Of a DNA stretch of 64,000 nt, positions 56,393 to 64,000 are shown in pieces. The notes beneath the pieces were generated by a model. The model did not search any database and had not been told where the DNA came from. It was given only the letters and a program-made list of their open reading frames with translations. The DNA is taken from contig NZ_JAKVPE010000001.1 of the NCBI RefSeq assembly GCF_022482365.1, positions 2,160,176 through 2,224,175 of the forward strand. Direction: 5' to 3'. The position numbers and the translations under genes are program-made. This stretch comes from Limosilactobacillus sp. Lineage in GTDB: Bacteria > Bacillota > Bacilli > Lactobacillales > Lactobacillaceae. How positions within the stretch are numbered: position 1 is the first letter of the stretch; each line of letters starts with the position of its first letter.

Positions 56393-56623
56393 GTGCAATT
56401 AACGGGAATTCACGCCCTGATTGAAATCATTGTTCAGCTGCTCTTTGTTTGGCTGGCCTTTAGCGCCATTCAGGGCCTTCATTTAGAGCGCTTCTTTAAG
56501 CACCCACCCCGCACCTTGCCACTGGCAATTGTCCTGTGTGCAACGGCGCTGGGCTACTTATGCGCAAGTTTTTTCTTGAACATCTTCAACGCGATCGGGA
56601 ACCTTCAGTACCTGGTTCGCTAG
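56393..56623 (+). CDS. DUF1146 family small membrane protein
   Basis: Of 76 residues, GTG start after GGGAGGT. Two helices (about 5-24 and 42-64) with RFFKHPPRTLPL between them match the YwzB/DUF1146 family, always found near atp and murA genes in Firmicutes. Function unknown. Confidence 0.88.
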   Translation: MQLTGIHALIEIIVQLLFVWLAFSAIQGLHLERFFKHPPRTLPLAIVLCATALGYLCASFFLNIFNAIGNLQYLVR

Positions 56624-56641
56624 CAAGCGAGGGAGTATTTG

Positions 56642-57952
56642 ATGGATAAGATGGTTATCAAGGGTGGTCAACGCTTAGCTGGACGCGTCCACGTCGCGGG
56701 CTCCAAGAATGCGGCACTGCCGATGCAGGCAGCCAGCATTCTGGCCTCGGTGGGCAACGTTCACCTGACAAACGTACCATCACTATTAGACATAAAAACA
56801 ATGAATCAGCTGCTCCAGTTTTTAAACCTGACGGTGGCCTTTGACGAGGAGAAACACGAGCTGCTACTGGACGCCCGACAAAAGGTGGCCAGCGAGGCAC
56901 CCTTTGAGTACGTCGATGAGATGCGGGCCTCACTTTTGGTGATGGGGCCACTCTTGGCCCGGACCGGTCACGCCAAGGTCGCCTTGCCCGGCGGCTGTGC
57001 GATCGGCTCGCGGCCAATTGATCTCCACATCAAGGGCCTGGTTCAGTTGGGGGCGACAGTGCGCCAGCAGGACGGCTACATTGAGGCGCAGGCTGAGCGC
57101 CTGGTGGGGAAGCTGATCTACCTGGACTTTCCTAGTGTTGGTGCCACCGAAGACCTAATGATGGCGGCCACTCTGGCCCAGGGGATCACCACGATCGAAA
57201 ACGCGGCCCGTGAGCCGGAAATTGTTGAGCTGGCTAACCTGCTCAACAAGATGGGGGCCCGAGTCCACGGTGCGGGGACCGAGGTCATTCGCATCCAGGG
57301 GGTCAACTTCCTCCACGGCTGTGACTATGAGCTGATGCCGGACCGGATCGAGGCCGGAACCTTCATGATTGCCGCGGCGGTCACCAATGGGGACGTGATT
57401 GTCGAGGACGCGATTGCGGCTCACAACGCCTCCCTGATCGCCAAGCTAGAAGAGATGGGGGTCACGGTGATCGAGCAGGACGACGGCATCCGAGTCGTCG
57501 GCACCGCGGTCCTGCTGCCGACGACGGTCAAGACGATGCCGTATCCGGGCTTCCCGACCGATCTCCAGCCGCAGATGTCGGTTCTCCAGCTTCTGGCCAA
57601 CGGGACCAGCACCCTGGACGAGCAGATCTTCGAGAAACGCTTCATGCATTTGGAGGAGCTGCGGCGGATGAACGCCAAGTTCCAGATCAGCGGCCCGGTT
57701 GCCGTGCTCTCTGGCCCCACCAAGTTTAGCGGGGCCGAGGTAACGGCCTCCGATCTGCGAGCCGGGGCGGCACTGGTTCTGGCGGGGTTAGCGGCGGACG
57801 GGATCACCCAGGTGCGCAACGTTAGTGAGATTGATCGTGGTTATGATCATTTTCAGGAAAAGCTGCACGCGCTGGGGGCTTCGATTGACCGGATTGACAT
57901 TGCCGACAAGATCAAGCTGTCACCAGATCACCGGACCGGCGAGACAAACTAG
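56642..57952 (+). CDS. murA: UDP-N-acetylglucosamine 1-carboxyvinyltransferase
   Basis: Of 436 residues from ATG 56642 after GAGGGAG. Active-site loop [11 protein letters not shown] with Cys 119, the residue alkylated by fosfomycin, so the enzyme should be sensitive. First committed step of peptidoglycan synthesis, transferring enolpyruvate to UDP-GlcNAc. Gram-positives usually have two copies; position next to DUF1146 and mreB is that of the main copy in lactobacilli. Confidence 0.96.
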   Translation: MDKMVIKGGQRLAGRVHVAGSKNAALPMQAASILASVGNVHLTNVPSLLDIKTMNQLLQFLNLTVAFDEEKHELLLDARQKVASEAPFEYVDEMRASLLVMGPLLARTGHAKVALPGGCAIGSRPIDLHIKGLVQLGATVRQQDGYIEAQAERLVGKLIYLDFPSVGATEDLMMAATLAQGITTIENAAREPEIVELANLLNKMGARVHGAGTEVIRIQGVNFLHGCDYELMPDRIEAGTFMIAAAVTNGDVIVEDAIAAHNASLIAKLEEMGVTVIEQDDGIRVVGTAVLLPTTVKTMPYPGFPTDLQPQMSVLQLLANGTSTLDEQIFEKRFMHLEELRRMNAKFQISGPVAVLSGPTKFSGAEVTASDLRAGAALVLAGLAADGITQVRNVSEIDRGYDHFQEKLHALGASIDRIDIADKIKLSPDHRTGETN

Positions 57953-57980
57953 GACCGGTCCGCAGTTGACGGTCATTGTA

Positions 57981-57989
57981 TGGTATAAT
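57981..57989 (+). promoter_or_regulatory. Extended -10 element upstream of mreB
   Basis: TGGTATAAT, an extended -10 with a perfect TATAAT (57984-57989); no good -35 at 17 bases (CGCAGT). It lies 50 bases before the mreB ATG. Confidence 0.5.
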
Positions 57990-58039
57990 ACGAACGATAT
58001 TAAGAAAAATAATCTTTCATTAAAGAGGAGAAGAAACGA

Positions 58040-59035
58040 ATGGCACAAGATATTGGTATTGATTTAGGAACAGCCAACGTGCTGATCTATGTCCAAGGTA
58101 AGGGCATTGTGTTAAACGAACCATCGGTAGTGGCAATTGATACGCAAACCAATAAGGTTCTGGCGGTGGGCTCCGAAGCTTACCGGATGGTTGGGCGGAC
58201 CCCAAGCAACATCCGGGCAATTCGGCCGCTGAAGAACGGGGTAATCTCCGACTTCGACGTCACCGAGGAAATGCTGTCGTACTTCATCGGCAAGCTGAGC
58301 GTCAAGGGCTTCATGTCCAAGCCAAACATCATGATTTGTGCGCCAACCAACATCACCGAGATCGAACGCAAGGCCATCATCCAGGCCGCTGAGCAGTCCG
58401 GTGGTGGCAAGGTCTACCTGGAATACGAGCCTAAGGTAGCGGCCATCGGTGCCGGCCTGGACATCTTCAAGCCGCGCGGCAGCATGGTGATCGATATGGG
58501 TGGTGGGACCAGCGACATTGCGATCCTCTCCCTGGGTGACATTGTCTCCAGTAGCTCAGTTCGTCTTGCCGGTGATAAGCTGAACAGTGACATTGCCGCC
58601 TACATCAAGGACAAGCACGGTCTGGTCATCGGTGAACACACCGCTGAAAACATCAAGATGAAGCTGGGGACGGCACTGAAGGTTGACAAGCCGGAAGAAA
58701 TGGATGTCCGGGGCCGGGACGTGGCCACCGGGATGCCAAAGCAGGTCACGGTTAACGAAAATGAAATCGAAGAGGCCATCCACGACACCCTCGATCAAAT
58801 TCTGACGGCCACCGTCAACGTGCTGGAGACGATTCCACCGGAGCTGGCCAGCGACATTATCGATCGGGGCATTGTTCTGACCGGTGGGACGGCATTACTG
58901 AAGAACATTGACAAGCTCTTCAGTGATCGGCTCAAGGTTCCGGTAATGGTTTCCCAGAGTCCTTTGGATAACGTTGCCAAGGGTGCCGGTGAGATGCTGG
59001 AACGGATGCAAAAGACGGAAGGAAAGAAGAAGTAA
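58040..59035 (+). CDS. mreB: Rod-shape-determining protein MreB/Mbl
   Basis: Of 331 residues, actin fold. Phosphate-1 loop GIDLGTANVL, phosphate-2 MVIDMGGGTSDIA and the adenosine motif LTGGTALL. It organises cell-wall elongation with RodA, encoded three genes below. AAAGAGGAGAAG precedes the ATG. Its presence supports a rod-shaped cell. Confidence 0.96.
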   Translation: MAQDIGIDLGTANVLIYVQGKGIVLNEPSVVAIDTQTNKVLAVGSEAYRMVGRTPSNIRAIRPLKNGVISDFDVTEEMLSYFIGKLSVKGFMSKPNIMICAPTNITEIERKAIIQAAEQSGGGKVYLEYEPKVAAIGAGLDIFKPRGSMVIDMGGGTSDIAILSLGDIVSSSSVRLAGDKLNSDIAAYIKDKHGLVIGEHTAENIKMKLGTALKVDKPEEMDVRGRDVATGMPKQVTVNENEIEEAIHDTLDQILTATVNVLETIPPELASDIIDRGIVLTGGTALLKNIDKLFSDRLKVPVMVSQSPLDNVAKGAGEMLERMQKTEGKKK

Positions 59036-59039
59036 AGTG

Positions 59040-59276
59040 ATGGTTCGGGCCTTGTGCAAGCTTGTCCGCTGGTATCAAAGGACGATTTCTGTCCGGCGGC
59101 CGTACCGGGTTTGCCGCTACGAGCCGACCTGCTCGCAATACATGCTTGATGCCCTGCACCGCTTTGGCTTAAAGGGGGTCCTGTTGGGATTGTGGCGCCT
59201 CTTGCGTTGCCAGCCCTTTGCCCGTGGCGGTTATGACCCCGTTCCCGATCATTTTACGTTCCGACGCAAATACTAA
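59040..59276 (+). CDS. yidD: Membrane protein insertion efficiency factor YidD
   Basis: Of 78 residues from ATG 59040, four bases after mreB. YQRTISVRRPYRVCRYEPTCS and the final GGYDPVPDHF mark the YidD family, which aids YidC-dependent insertion. Three Cys residues are conserved in the family. Confidence 0.9.
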   Translation: MVRALCKLVRWYQRTISVRRPYRVCRYEPTCSQYMLDALHRFGLKGVLLGLWRLLRCQPFARGGYDPVPDHFTFRRKY

Positions 59277-59292
59277 AATTAAAGGTGAAATT

Positions 59293-59517
59293 GTGGCTAG
59301 AAAAGATAAGAAAATTGAAGTAAGCGTTAAAGACATTGAACGGCACCACCAGCCGGTTCAACAGATTTTCATTGGCCAGCGGTTGATCGGTGAAGTGGTT
59401 ACCGACAACGACCGCTTCAAGGCCCTGCTGACGACCGATGAGAGTGAATTCTACGTTCATTCCCAAGAGGAAGGCCTGGAAATGGTTCTCCAGCAGTATC
59501 ACCTCCACCAGCACTAG
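59293..59517 (+). CDS. DUF2969 family protein
   Basis: Of 74 residues from GTG 59293, with AAAGGTGA just before it. KKIEVSVKDIE then FIGQRLIGEVV and a C-terminal FYVHSQEEGLEMVLQQYHLH. This soluble family is found mainly in Lactobacillaceae between yidD and rodA. Function unknown. Confidence 0.8.
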   Translation: MARKDKKIEVSVKDIERHHQPVQQIFIGQRLIGEVVTDNDRFKALLTTDESEFYVHSQEEGLEMVLQQYHLHQH

Positions 59518-59568
59518 GGTGGAAGACGATGGAAATACCGTTCTCTTTAACGAAGAAGGAGTTAGGTA

Positions 59569-60762
59569 ATGCAACGTTCGCAAAGTGATGAAGAAAGTCG
59601 AATTGACTGGGGAATTATTTTCTGTGTGCTCCTGTTGGCGCTGATTGGTCTGGCATCGATCTACGTCGCGGCGGTTCACGACCAGCAGGCAACCAGTGTG
59701 GCCCGGCAGGTCATCACCCAGCTGGCCTGGTACGCGATTGGGACCGTGATGATTATTATCATCATGCAATTTGATTCGGAGCAGCTCTGGAAGATTGCAC
59801 CGATCATCTACTGGCTGAGTATTTTCCTGATGTTTGCCATCCTGGTCTTCTATAGCCGGGCGTACTACGCCAGCACCGGGGCCAAGAGTTGGTTTGCCAT
59901 CGGGCCCTTTACCTTCCAGCCGTCAGAAATCATGAAGCCGGCCTACATCTTGATGATGGGTCGGGTGATCACCACGCACAACAACCGCTATCCGGTCCAC
60001 ACGGTTCGCTCCGACTGGCACCTAATTGGCACCATGCTGCTGTGGCTATTGCCGATCTTGATTTCCCTGCACTTCCAAAACGACTTTGGGACTGCCCTGG
60101 TTTTCTTTGCCATCTTCTGTGGGATGATCCTGGTTTCGGGGGTCACCTGGCGGATCCTGGCCCCGGCAGCGACCGCCCTGGTGGTTGTCGGTGGGTCGGC
60201 CCTGGCGATGGTGACGTCCTCAACTGGACGGCGAATCCTGGAGCACATCGGGTTCCAAGCCTACCAGTTTGACCGGGTCGACACCTGGCTGCATCCCGAA
60301 CAGGATACGACCAACCAGGGTTACCAGCTGTGGCAAAGCATCAAGGCGGTTGGTTCCGGCGGGATCACCGGGACCGGCTTTAACAACTCAAAGGTTTACG
60401 TCCCGGTGCGGGAGTCGGATATGATTTTCTCCGTAATCGGGGAAAATTTCGGCTTTATCGGTGGCGTTTTGCTAATTTTAATCTATTTACTCTTAATTTA
60501 TTTAATGATTCGTGTTACATTTGATACGAAGAATGAGTTTTACGCCTATATTTCGACCGGGGTCATTATGATGATCCTCTTCCACGTTTTTGAAAACATT
60601 GGGATGAACATCGGTCTGCTGCCGCTGACCGGGATCCCGCTTCCGTTCATCAGCGCTGGGGGGTCGTCCTTAATTGGTAACCTGATCGGGATTGGGATGA
60701 TAATGTCGATGCGTTATCATCATCATTCCTACATGTTTAGCAATAAACAAGAATTTAGATAG
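59569..60762 (+). CDS. rodA: SEDS-family peptidoglycan polymerase RodA
   Basis: Of 397 residues with about ten helices. GAKSWFAIGPFTFQPSEIMKP, the catalytic-Asp region of FQNDFGTALVFF, and PLTGIPLPFISAGGSS are SEDS hallmarks. Makes glycan strands for elongation with a class B PBP and MreB. GAAGGAG precedes the ATG. Confidence 0.95.
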   Translation: MQRSQSDEESRIDWGIIFCVLLLALIGLASIYVAAVHDQQATSVARQVITQLAWYAIGTVMIIIIMQFDSEQLWKIAPIIYWLSIFLMFAILVFYSRAYYASTGAKSWFAIGPFTFQPSEIMKPAYILMMGRVITTHNNRYPVHTVRSDWHLIGTMLLWLLPILISLHFQNDFGTALVFFAIFCGMILVSGVTWRILAPAATALVVVGGSALAMVTSSTGRRILEHIGFQAYQFDRVDTWLHPEQDTTNQGYQLWQSIKAVGSGGITGTGFNNSKVYVPVRESDMIFSVIGENFGFIGGVLLILIYLLLIYLMIRVTFDTKNEFYAYISTGVIMMILFHVFENIGMNIGLLPLTGIPLPFISAGGSSLIGNLIGIGMIMSMRYHHHSYMFSNKQEFR

Positions 60763-60777
60763 TGGGGTATTTATATT

Positions 60778-61077
60778 ATGGCTGCAAAGAACAACTATTT
60801 CTGGACCAAGAAGCTCGACAACGGTAACACCCGGGTGGGACTGAATGACCAGGGTCGTGACGACCTCGGTAAGATCAGCTTCATCGATGTACCAGCAAAG
60901 GGCGCTAGCTTAAAGAGCGGCGACAAGTTCATTTCCGTGGAAGCGGAAAAGGCCGTAACCGACCTGGATAGCCCAGTTGACGGGACCATCGTAACGGTTA
61001 ACGACAAGATCGTTGATGATCCTGCCGGCTTAAGTTCCACTGACGAAAACGAAAACTGGATCGTGGAAGTCAAGTAA
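60778..61077 (+). CDS. GcvH-like lipoyl-carrier protein
   Basis: Of 99 residues, short compared with normal GcvH (about 127). Biotinyl/lipoyl fold with the modified Lys in VEAEKAVTDLDSP; N-terminal NYFWTKKLDNGNTRVGL. No glycine cleavage genes are nearby. GcvH-like proteins of Firmicutes without the cleavage system are used in lipoate relay or in macrodomain/sirtuin modules. It lies 15 bases after rodA and ends the operon. Confidence 0.85.
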   Translation: MAAKNNYFWTKKLDNGNTRVGLNDQGRDDLGKISFIDVPAKGASLKSGDKFISVEAEKAVTDLDSPVDGTIVTVNDKIVDDPAGLSSTDENENWIVEVK

Positions 61078-61111
61078 GCAATTAGTGCTTAGTGGAAAAC
61101 ACTATTAATCA

Positions 61112-61146
61112 AACGGAGAAAAGTTTACTTTTCTCCGTTTTTTTTG
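61112..61146 (+). terminator. Terminator of the mreB-rodA-gcvH-like operon
   Basis: AACGGAGAAAAG (61112-61123) and CTTTTCTCCGTT (61128-61139), perfect 12-bp stem, TTTA loop, then a T-run. Confidence 0.92.
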
Positions 61147-61175
61147 TGGTCAAGCAAGCGCTCTCATGTTATACT
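61147..61175 (+). promoter_or_regulatory. ddl: Candidate ddl promoter
   Basis: TGGTCA (61147-61152), 17-base spacer, TATACT (61170-61175). Confidence 0.55.
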
Positions 61176-61229
61176 TAAGATTCTGAGAGATACGGTATAA
61201 GTAAAATTTAAGATAAGGTGGTATGCTAA

Positions 61230-62360
61230 ATGGCACAGAAGTTACAAGTTGCCCTGCTCTTTGGTGGCAATTCTTCCGAACACGATGTTTCTAAGCGCTC
61301 AGCACACAATATTTACGACGCACTCGATAAGGACAAGTATGATATCAGCCTGTTCATGTTTACCAAGGACGGAATCCTGCTGAACAACGAAGCTTCGCAG
61401 CGGATCTTCGATGGTGAGCCTGAGGATCAGGTGGTCGCTGATGCCTACGCCAAGATGGATCTTGACCGGCCGCTGGCACCAATCATGGCCTTAAACGAGC
61501 TGGAGCACATCGACTTCTTCTACCCGGTCATTCACGGGAACCTCGGGGAAGACGGAACGATCCAGGGCCTGTTCAAGCTGTTGAACAAGCCGTACGTGGG
61601 CTCCAACATCGCGGCCAGTGCCATGTCATTTGACAAGGACCTGACCAAGAAGATCTTGAACGAAGCCGGGATTCGCAACACGCCATACGTCCTGCTGACG
61701 CCGGAAAACCGTGCGGACTACTCCTGGGACGCAATCGAAGAACAACTCGGCGACCTGGTCTTCATCAAGCCGGCCAAGCAGGGATCATCGGTTGGTATTC
61801 ACAAGGTAACCAACGCCGACGAGTACGAGGCCGCACTTGACGACGCCTTCAAGTACGACTTTAAGGTTCTGGCCGAGCAGGGGGTTGCCAACCCACAGGA
61901 AGTGGAGATTTCCATCCTGGGCAACGAGCACCCGATCGCTTCCAAGCTGGGGGCCATTCGCGTTCCAGAAGGGGACCCATTCTACGACTACGAGAACAAG
62001 TTCGTCGACGCCAGTGGGGTGGTCTTCGAGCTGCCAGTTAAGCTGCCACAGTACCTGACCGATGAGATTACCGACATGGCGCTGCGGGCTTACAAGGCCC
62101 TGGACATGAAGGGCCTGTGTCGGATTGACTTCCTGGTTGATGAGAACAACGTGCCATACCTGAGTGAACCCAACACCCTGCCTGGCTTCACCAACATCAG
62201 CCTTTACCCGCAGATGTGGGAAGTTTCCGGCATCAGCTACTCCGACCTCGTTGACCGCCTGATCCAACTGGGCCTGGAGGAATTCAAGCGCAACAGCCAG
62301 ATTACCTACGACTTTAAGGAACTGGGGACCGAGCACGTCGGCAAGAAGAAGTTTAATTAA
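61230..62360 (+). CDS. ddl: D-alanine--D-alanine ligase
   Basis: Of 376 residues, ATP-grasp fold. FGGNSSEHDVSKRSA at the start, the HGNLGEDGTIQGL loop, KPAKQGSSVGI and LSEPNTLPGFTNISLYP. It makes D-Ala-D-Ala, or D-Ala-D-Lac in intrinsically vancomycin-resistant lactobacilli. The residue next to the substrate in the omega-loop, in which D-Lac ligases have Phe (family knowledge), appears to be Phe in FTNISLYP's vicinity or in HIDFFYPVIHG; assignment is not certain. AAGGTGG precedes the ATG. Confidence 0.94.
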   Translation: MAQKLQVALLFGGNSSEHDVSKRSAHNIYDALDKDKYDISLFMFTKDGILLNNEASQRIFDGEPEDQVVADAYAKMDLDRPLAPIMALNELEHIDFFYPVIHGNLGEDGTIQGLFKLLNKPYVGSNIAASAMSFDKDLTKKILNEAGIRNTPYVLLTPENRADYSWDAIEEQLGDLVFIKPAKQGSSVGIHKVTNADEYEAALDDAFKYDFKVLAEQGVANPQEVEISILGNEHPIASKLGAIRVPEGDPFYDYENKFVDASGVVFELPVKLPQYLTDEITDMALRAYKALDMKGLCRIDFLVDENNVPYLSEPNTLPGFTNISLYPQMWEVSGISYSDLVDRLIQLGLEEFKRNSQITYDFKELGTEHVGKKKFN

Positions 62361-62387
62361 AAATTTTTTAAGGAATATTGTCTAAAG

Positions 62388-62429
62388 TAGACGGTGATGC
62401 TAATATTATTAGTGTCCCTGTCTATTTTT
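62388..62429 (+). terminator. Terminator of ddl
   Basis: TAGACGG-TGATG-CTAAT (62388-62404) folds back on ATTAG-TGTC-CCTGTCTA (62408-62424) with one mismatch and a few G-T pairs; TTTTT follows. The rest of the 234-base gap to the next gene has only TATAAT at 62518-62523 as a likely promoter element. Confidence 0.7.
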
Positions 62430-62594
62430 GTTGTAATCAAACAATAAATCCGGCAATAGGCAGTAGTCCAAATCGAGAGCGAAGGCGCATGGCTAACGGT
62501 CATCTTATAATTAGTGTTATAATAATGGCTGAAGTCATGGTACTTAGTTTTAAGTGGACTTAAGAGAGATAATTATAATTGAGGATGATAACCA

Positions 62595-63437
62595 ATGAAA
62601 CTCCGTGGAAACGTATTAAAGCAAATTCGCCGCAAAAGGGGCTTATCGCAGACGGCACTCGCCGAAGGAATCTGTACTCAAGCGACGATTAGTTTGATGG
62701 AAAAGCAAAACCGCTTGCCGAAGATGGATATCTTAACAGCAATTTGCGAACGGTTAAACATTCCAACTGACCGGATTGTGGAGAACGAGGTCAGCGGGGT
62801 CAACGATACCTTTAACCAGGTCGATGAACTCATGACCGCCCACAAGTTTGCCCAGGCCGAAAAGCTGCTGGACACGATCAAGGTCAAGACCCTGGAGAGC
62901 GATTTCGATAAGCAGCGTTACTACTACCTGTTGGGGATGGTTCAGGCTGAGAACGACCAAATCGATGACGCGATCTTCAACTTCGAACTGGTCCTGACCC
63001 AGTTTGCGACCACCAGTGCCAACGTCTACCTGGCGATGACGACCGCCGGGATGGCGATGGCCTACCTGAAGCGGCATGATCGTGAACGGGCCATTCGGCT
63101 GACCAATCGCTCGGTAAAGTTGATTGACAATAAGAAGCTGATTGGGAGCCTTCACCAGTGGGCCTCAATTAACGACCAGATTGCCAACCTCTACCTGAAG
63201 CTGGATGATCCGGACAGCGCCATTGAGATGGCTAACCGGGGAATTGAGCTCTGCCGCAAGCACGACTCACTCTTCCTCCTGGATGAACTCTACCTGTGCT
63301 TAGGGAAGGCCTACATTGCCAAGGGTGACAACGAGGAGGCCCGCGAAGCCCTGGAAGTTGCCAAGAGCCTCAGCATCGCCCGGCATGGCACCTTGATGGA
63401 AGAAGATATCCAGCAGGAGCTGGCTAAATTAAAATAA
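62595..63437 (+). CDS. XRE-family regulator with TPR domain (RNPP/PlcR-like)
   Basis: Of 280 residues. XRE helix-turn-helix at 4-58 (LKQIRRKRGLSQTALAEGICTQ), then about five TPR-like helical repeats (NQVDELMTAHKFAQAEKLL, QIDDAIFNFELVL, DDPDSAIEMANRGIELC, KGDNEEAREALEVAKSL). This architecture is that of peptide-sensing RNPP regulators, but no signal-peptide gene is obvious next to it. GAGG precedes the ATG. Confidence 0.88.
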   Translation: MKLRGNVLKQIRRKRGLSQTALAEGICTQATISLMEKQNRLPKMDILTAICERLNIPTDRIVENEVSGVNDTFNQVDELMTAHKFAQAEKLLDTIKVKTLESDFDKQRYYYLLGMVQAENDQIDDAIFNFELVLTQFATTSANVYLAMTTAGMAMAYLKRHDRERAIRLTNRSVKLIDNKKLIGSLHQWASINDQIANLYLKLDDPDSAIEMANRGIELCRKHDSLFLLDELYLCLGKAYIAKGDNEEAREALEVAKSLSIARHGTLMEEDIQQELAKLK

Positions 63438-63446
63438 AGATTGATT

Positions 63447-63482
63447 AAAGAACCTGCTAGTCGCTGACTAACAGGTTCTTTT
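63447..63482 (+). terminator. Terminator of the XRE-TPR gene
   Basis: AAAGAACCTGCTAGTC (63447-63462) with GACTAACAGGTTCTTTT (63466-63482), one mismatch, loop GCT. Confidence 0.88.
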
Positions 63483-63486
63483 GATC

Positions 63487-63521
63487 CTAAAAAAGGAGCC
63501 GTGCTGGGACACGACTCCTTT
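63487..63521 (-). terminator. Terminator of the MFS gene
   Basis: On the minus strand AAAGGAGTCGTG (63521-63510) pairs with CACGGCTCCTTT (63503-63492) with one mismatch, followed by TTTTTT. Confidence 0.8.
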
Positions 63522-63554
63522 AGTATATCGAGGTGTAAAAGTTGGTTGACTAGA

Positions 63555-64000
63555 CTACTTGGTGCTTTCCTTTACTTCACCGGCCTGAACAGGGTCTTCC
63601 TTGGTCAGGGTGAAGGCACAGATCAGGGTCACAACCCCGACGATGATCCCTAAGATCAGGTAAGTGTGTTGGAAACCGATTTGGTCGTAAAGCTTACCTG
63701 CAAAGGATGAGAAGAAGAAGACCGATATCTGTTTAGCAAAGTTCGACGAGAGGGCGTAGACAGTGGCGTACAGACGTAGGTCAAAGGCCCCGGCGATGTA
63801 CTTCATGATGGAAACCAGCAGCAGTGGCATTTCTAGACCGGCTAGCAGCCGCAGGATAATAACCAGGGTCAGGCTTGGGACCAGGGCGGAACCGATGATC
63901 CGGATCGTCAGGATGACCCCGTAGCAGATCAGACCGTTTCGAGAACCAATCTTGTTAATGATCCATGGCATTGGGATCATCAGCAAGAATTCCAATGCCG
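63555..64000 (-). CDS. MFS permease, C-terminal part (runs off the window)
   Basis: The frame is open to base 64000, giving the last 148 codons. Four to five membrane helices remain, with PMPWIINKIGSRNGL (loop between helices 8 and 9 in the LacY-like family), FAGKLYDQIGFQHTYL and a charged tail LTKEDPVQAGEVKESTK. The motif suggests the oligosaccharide:H+ symporter branch, but the substrate is not shown. Confidence 0.8.
   Translation of the reverse strand, partial: ALEFLLMIPMPWIINKIGSRNGLICYGVILTIRIIGSALVPSLTLVIILRLLAGLEMPLLLVSIMKYIAGAFDLRLYATVYALSSNFAKQISVFFFSSFAGKLYDQIGFQHTYLILGIIVGVVTLICAFTLTKEDPVQAGEVKESTK

Noticed and set aside
62378-62563. A 61-codon frame between ddl and the XRE-TPR gene, with AAGGA before a TTG, as a possible signal-peptide gene for the regulator
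   Set aside because: It runs through the ddl terminator hairpin, has no signal peptide and looks like chance; RNPP partner peptides usually lie after the regulator.

Overview
The window looks like a chromosomal segment of a rod-shaped member of the Lactobacillaceae, most probably a heterofermentative Limosilactobacillus-type species. This rests on the arginine deiminase genes, the gene order tdk-prfA-prmC-sua5-upp / atpBEFHAGDC-DUF1146-murA-mreB-yidD-DUF2969-rodA, the MurT/GatD pair, strong AGGAGG-type ribosome binding sites with some GTG and TTG starts, and mid-GC core genes. The genus is an inference from gene content. No rRNA, tRNA or CRISPR array was seen.

Layout. 1-2872: end of a UspA gene, a HesB/YneR-like gene whose best start is an AUA codon, a frameshifted aldo/keto reductase and a 23S rRNA methyltransferase. 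3309-19514: a complete Wzx/Wzy-type exopolysaccharide locus. It runs LCP protein, tyrosine-kinase regulatory trio, epimerase, priming transferase, a very AT-rich block of glycosyltransferases with polymerase and flippase, then rmlACBD for dTDP-L-rhamnose. 19515-21953: mobile debris, with an IS21-like end, an orphan gene and a doubly broken ISL3-family element with recognisable terminal inverted repeats.

About 22099-29380: a 7.3 kb integrated element laid out like a phage satellite (PICI-like). A tyrosine integrase and an XRE repressor read right. An AlpA/excisionase-like protein, small proteins, an AEP-type primase and a D5/SF3 helicase read left. The divergent switch has two consensus promoters overlapping on opposite strands. 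The helicase gene is followed by GGACATTTT-type iterons that look like a replication origin, and a second repeat-dense region (GGTACC and TGTAGA families) precedes the integrase. No capsid, terminase or other packaging gene was found.

29505-39141: a Ser/Gly-rich membrane protein, a MarR-controlled heterodimeric ABC exporter, a serine hydrolase, and the arginine catabolism genes arcA-argR-arcD (arcB and arcC are absent here). 39199-41565 (minus strand): a small membrane protein and gatD-murT for lipid II amidation. 41747-48124: tdk, prfA, prmC, sua5, upp and a YibE/F pair. 48128-49526: uraA behind a probable PyrR-type attenuator. 49751-56242: the F1Fo ATP synthase operon. 56393-62360: cell-envelope genes (murA, mreB, rodA, ddl) with a GcvH-like protein. 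62595 to the end: an XRE-TPR regulator and the 3' part of an MFS permease on the minus strand.

The strongest candidates for something not yet described are the compact satellite-like island with its two repeat arrays and overlapping promoter switch, and the AT-rich polysaccharide block with an unassigned gene.
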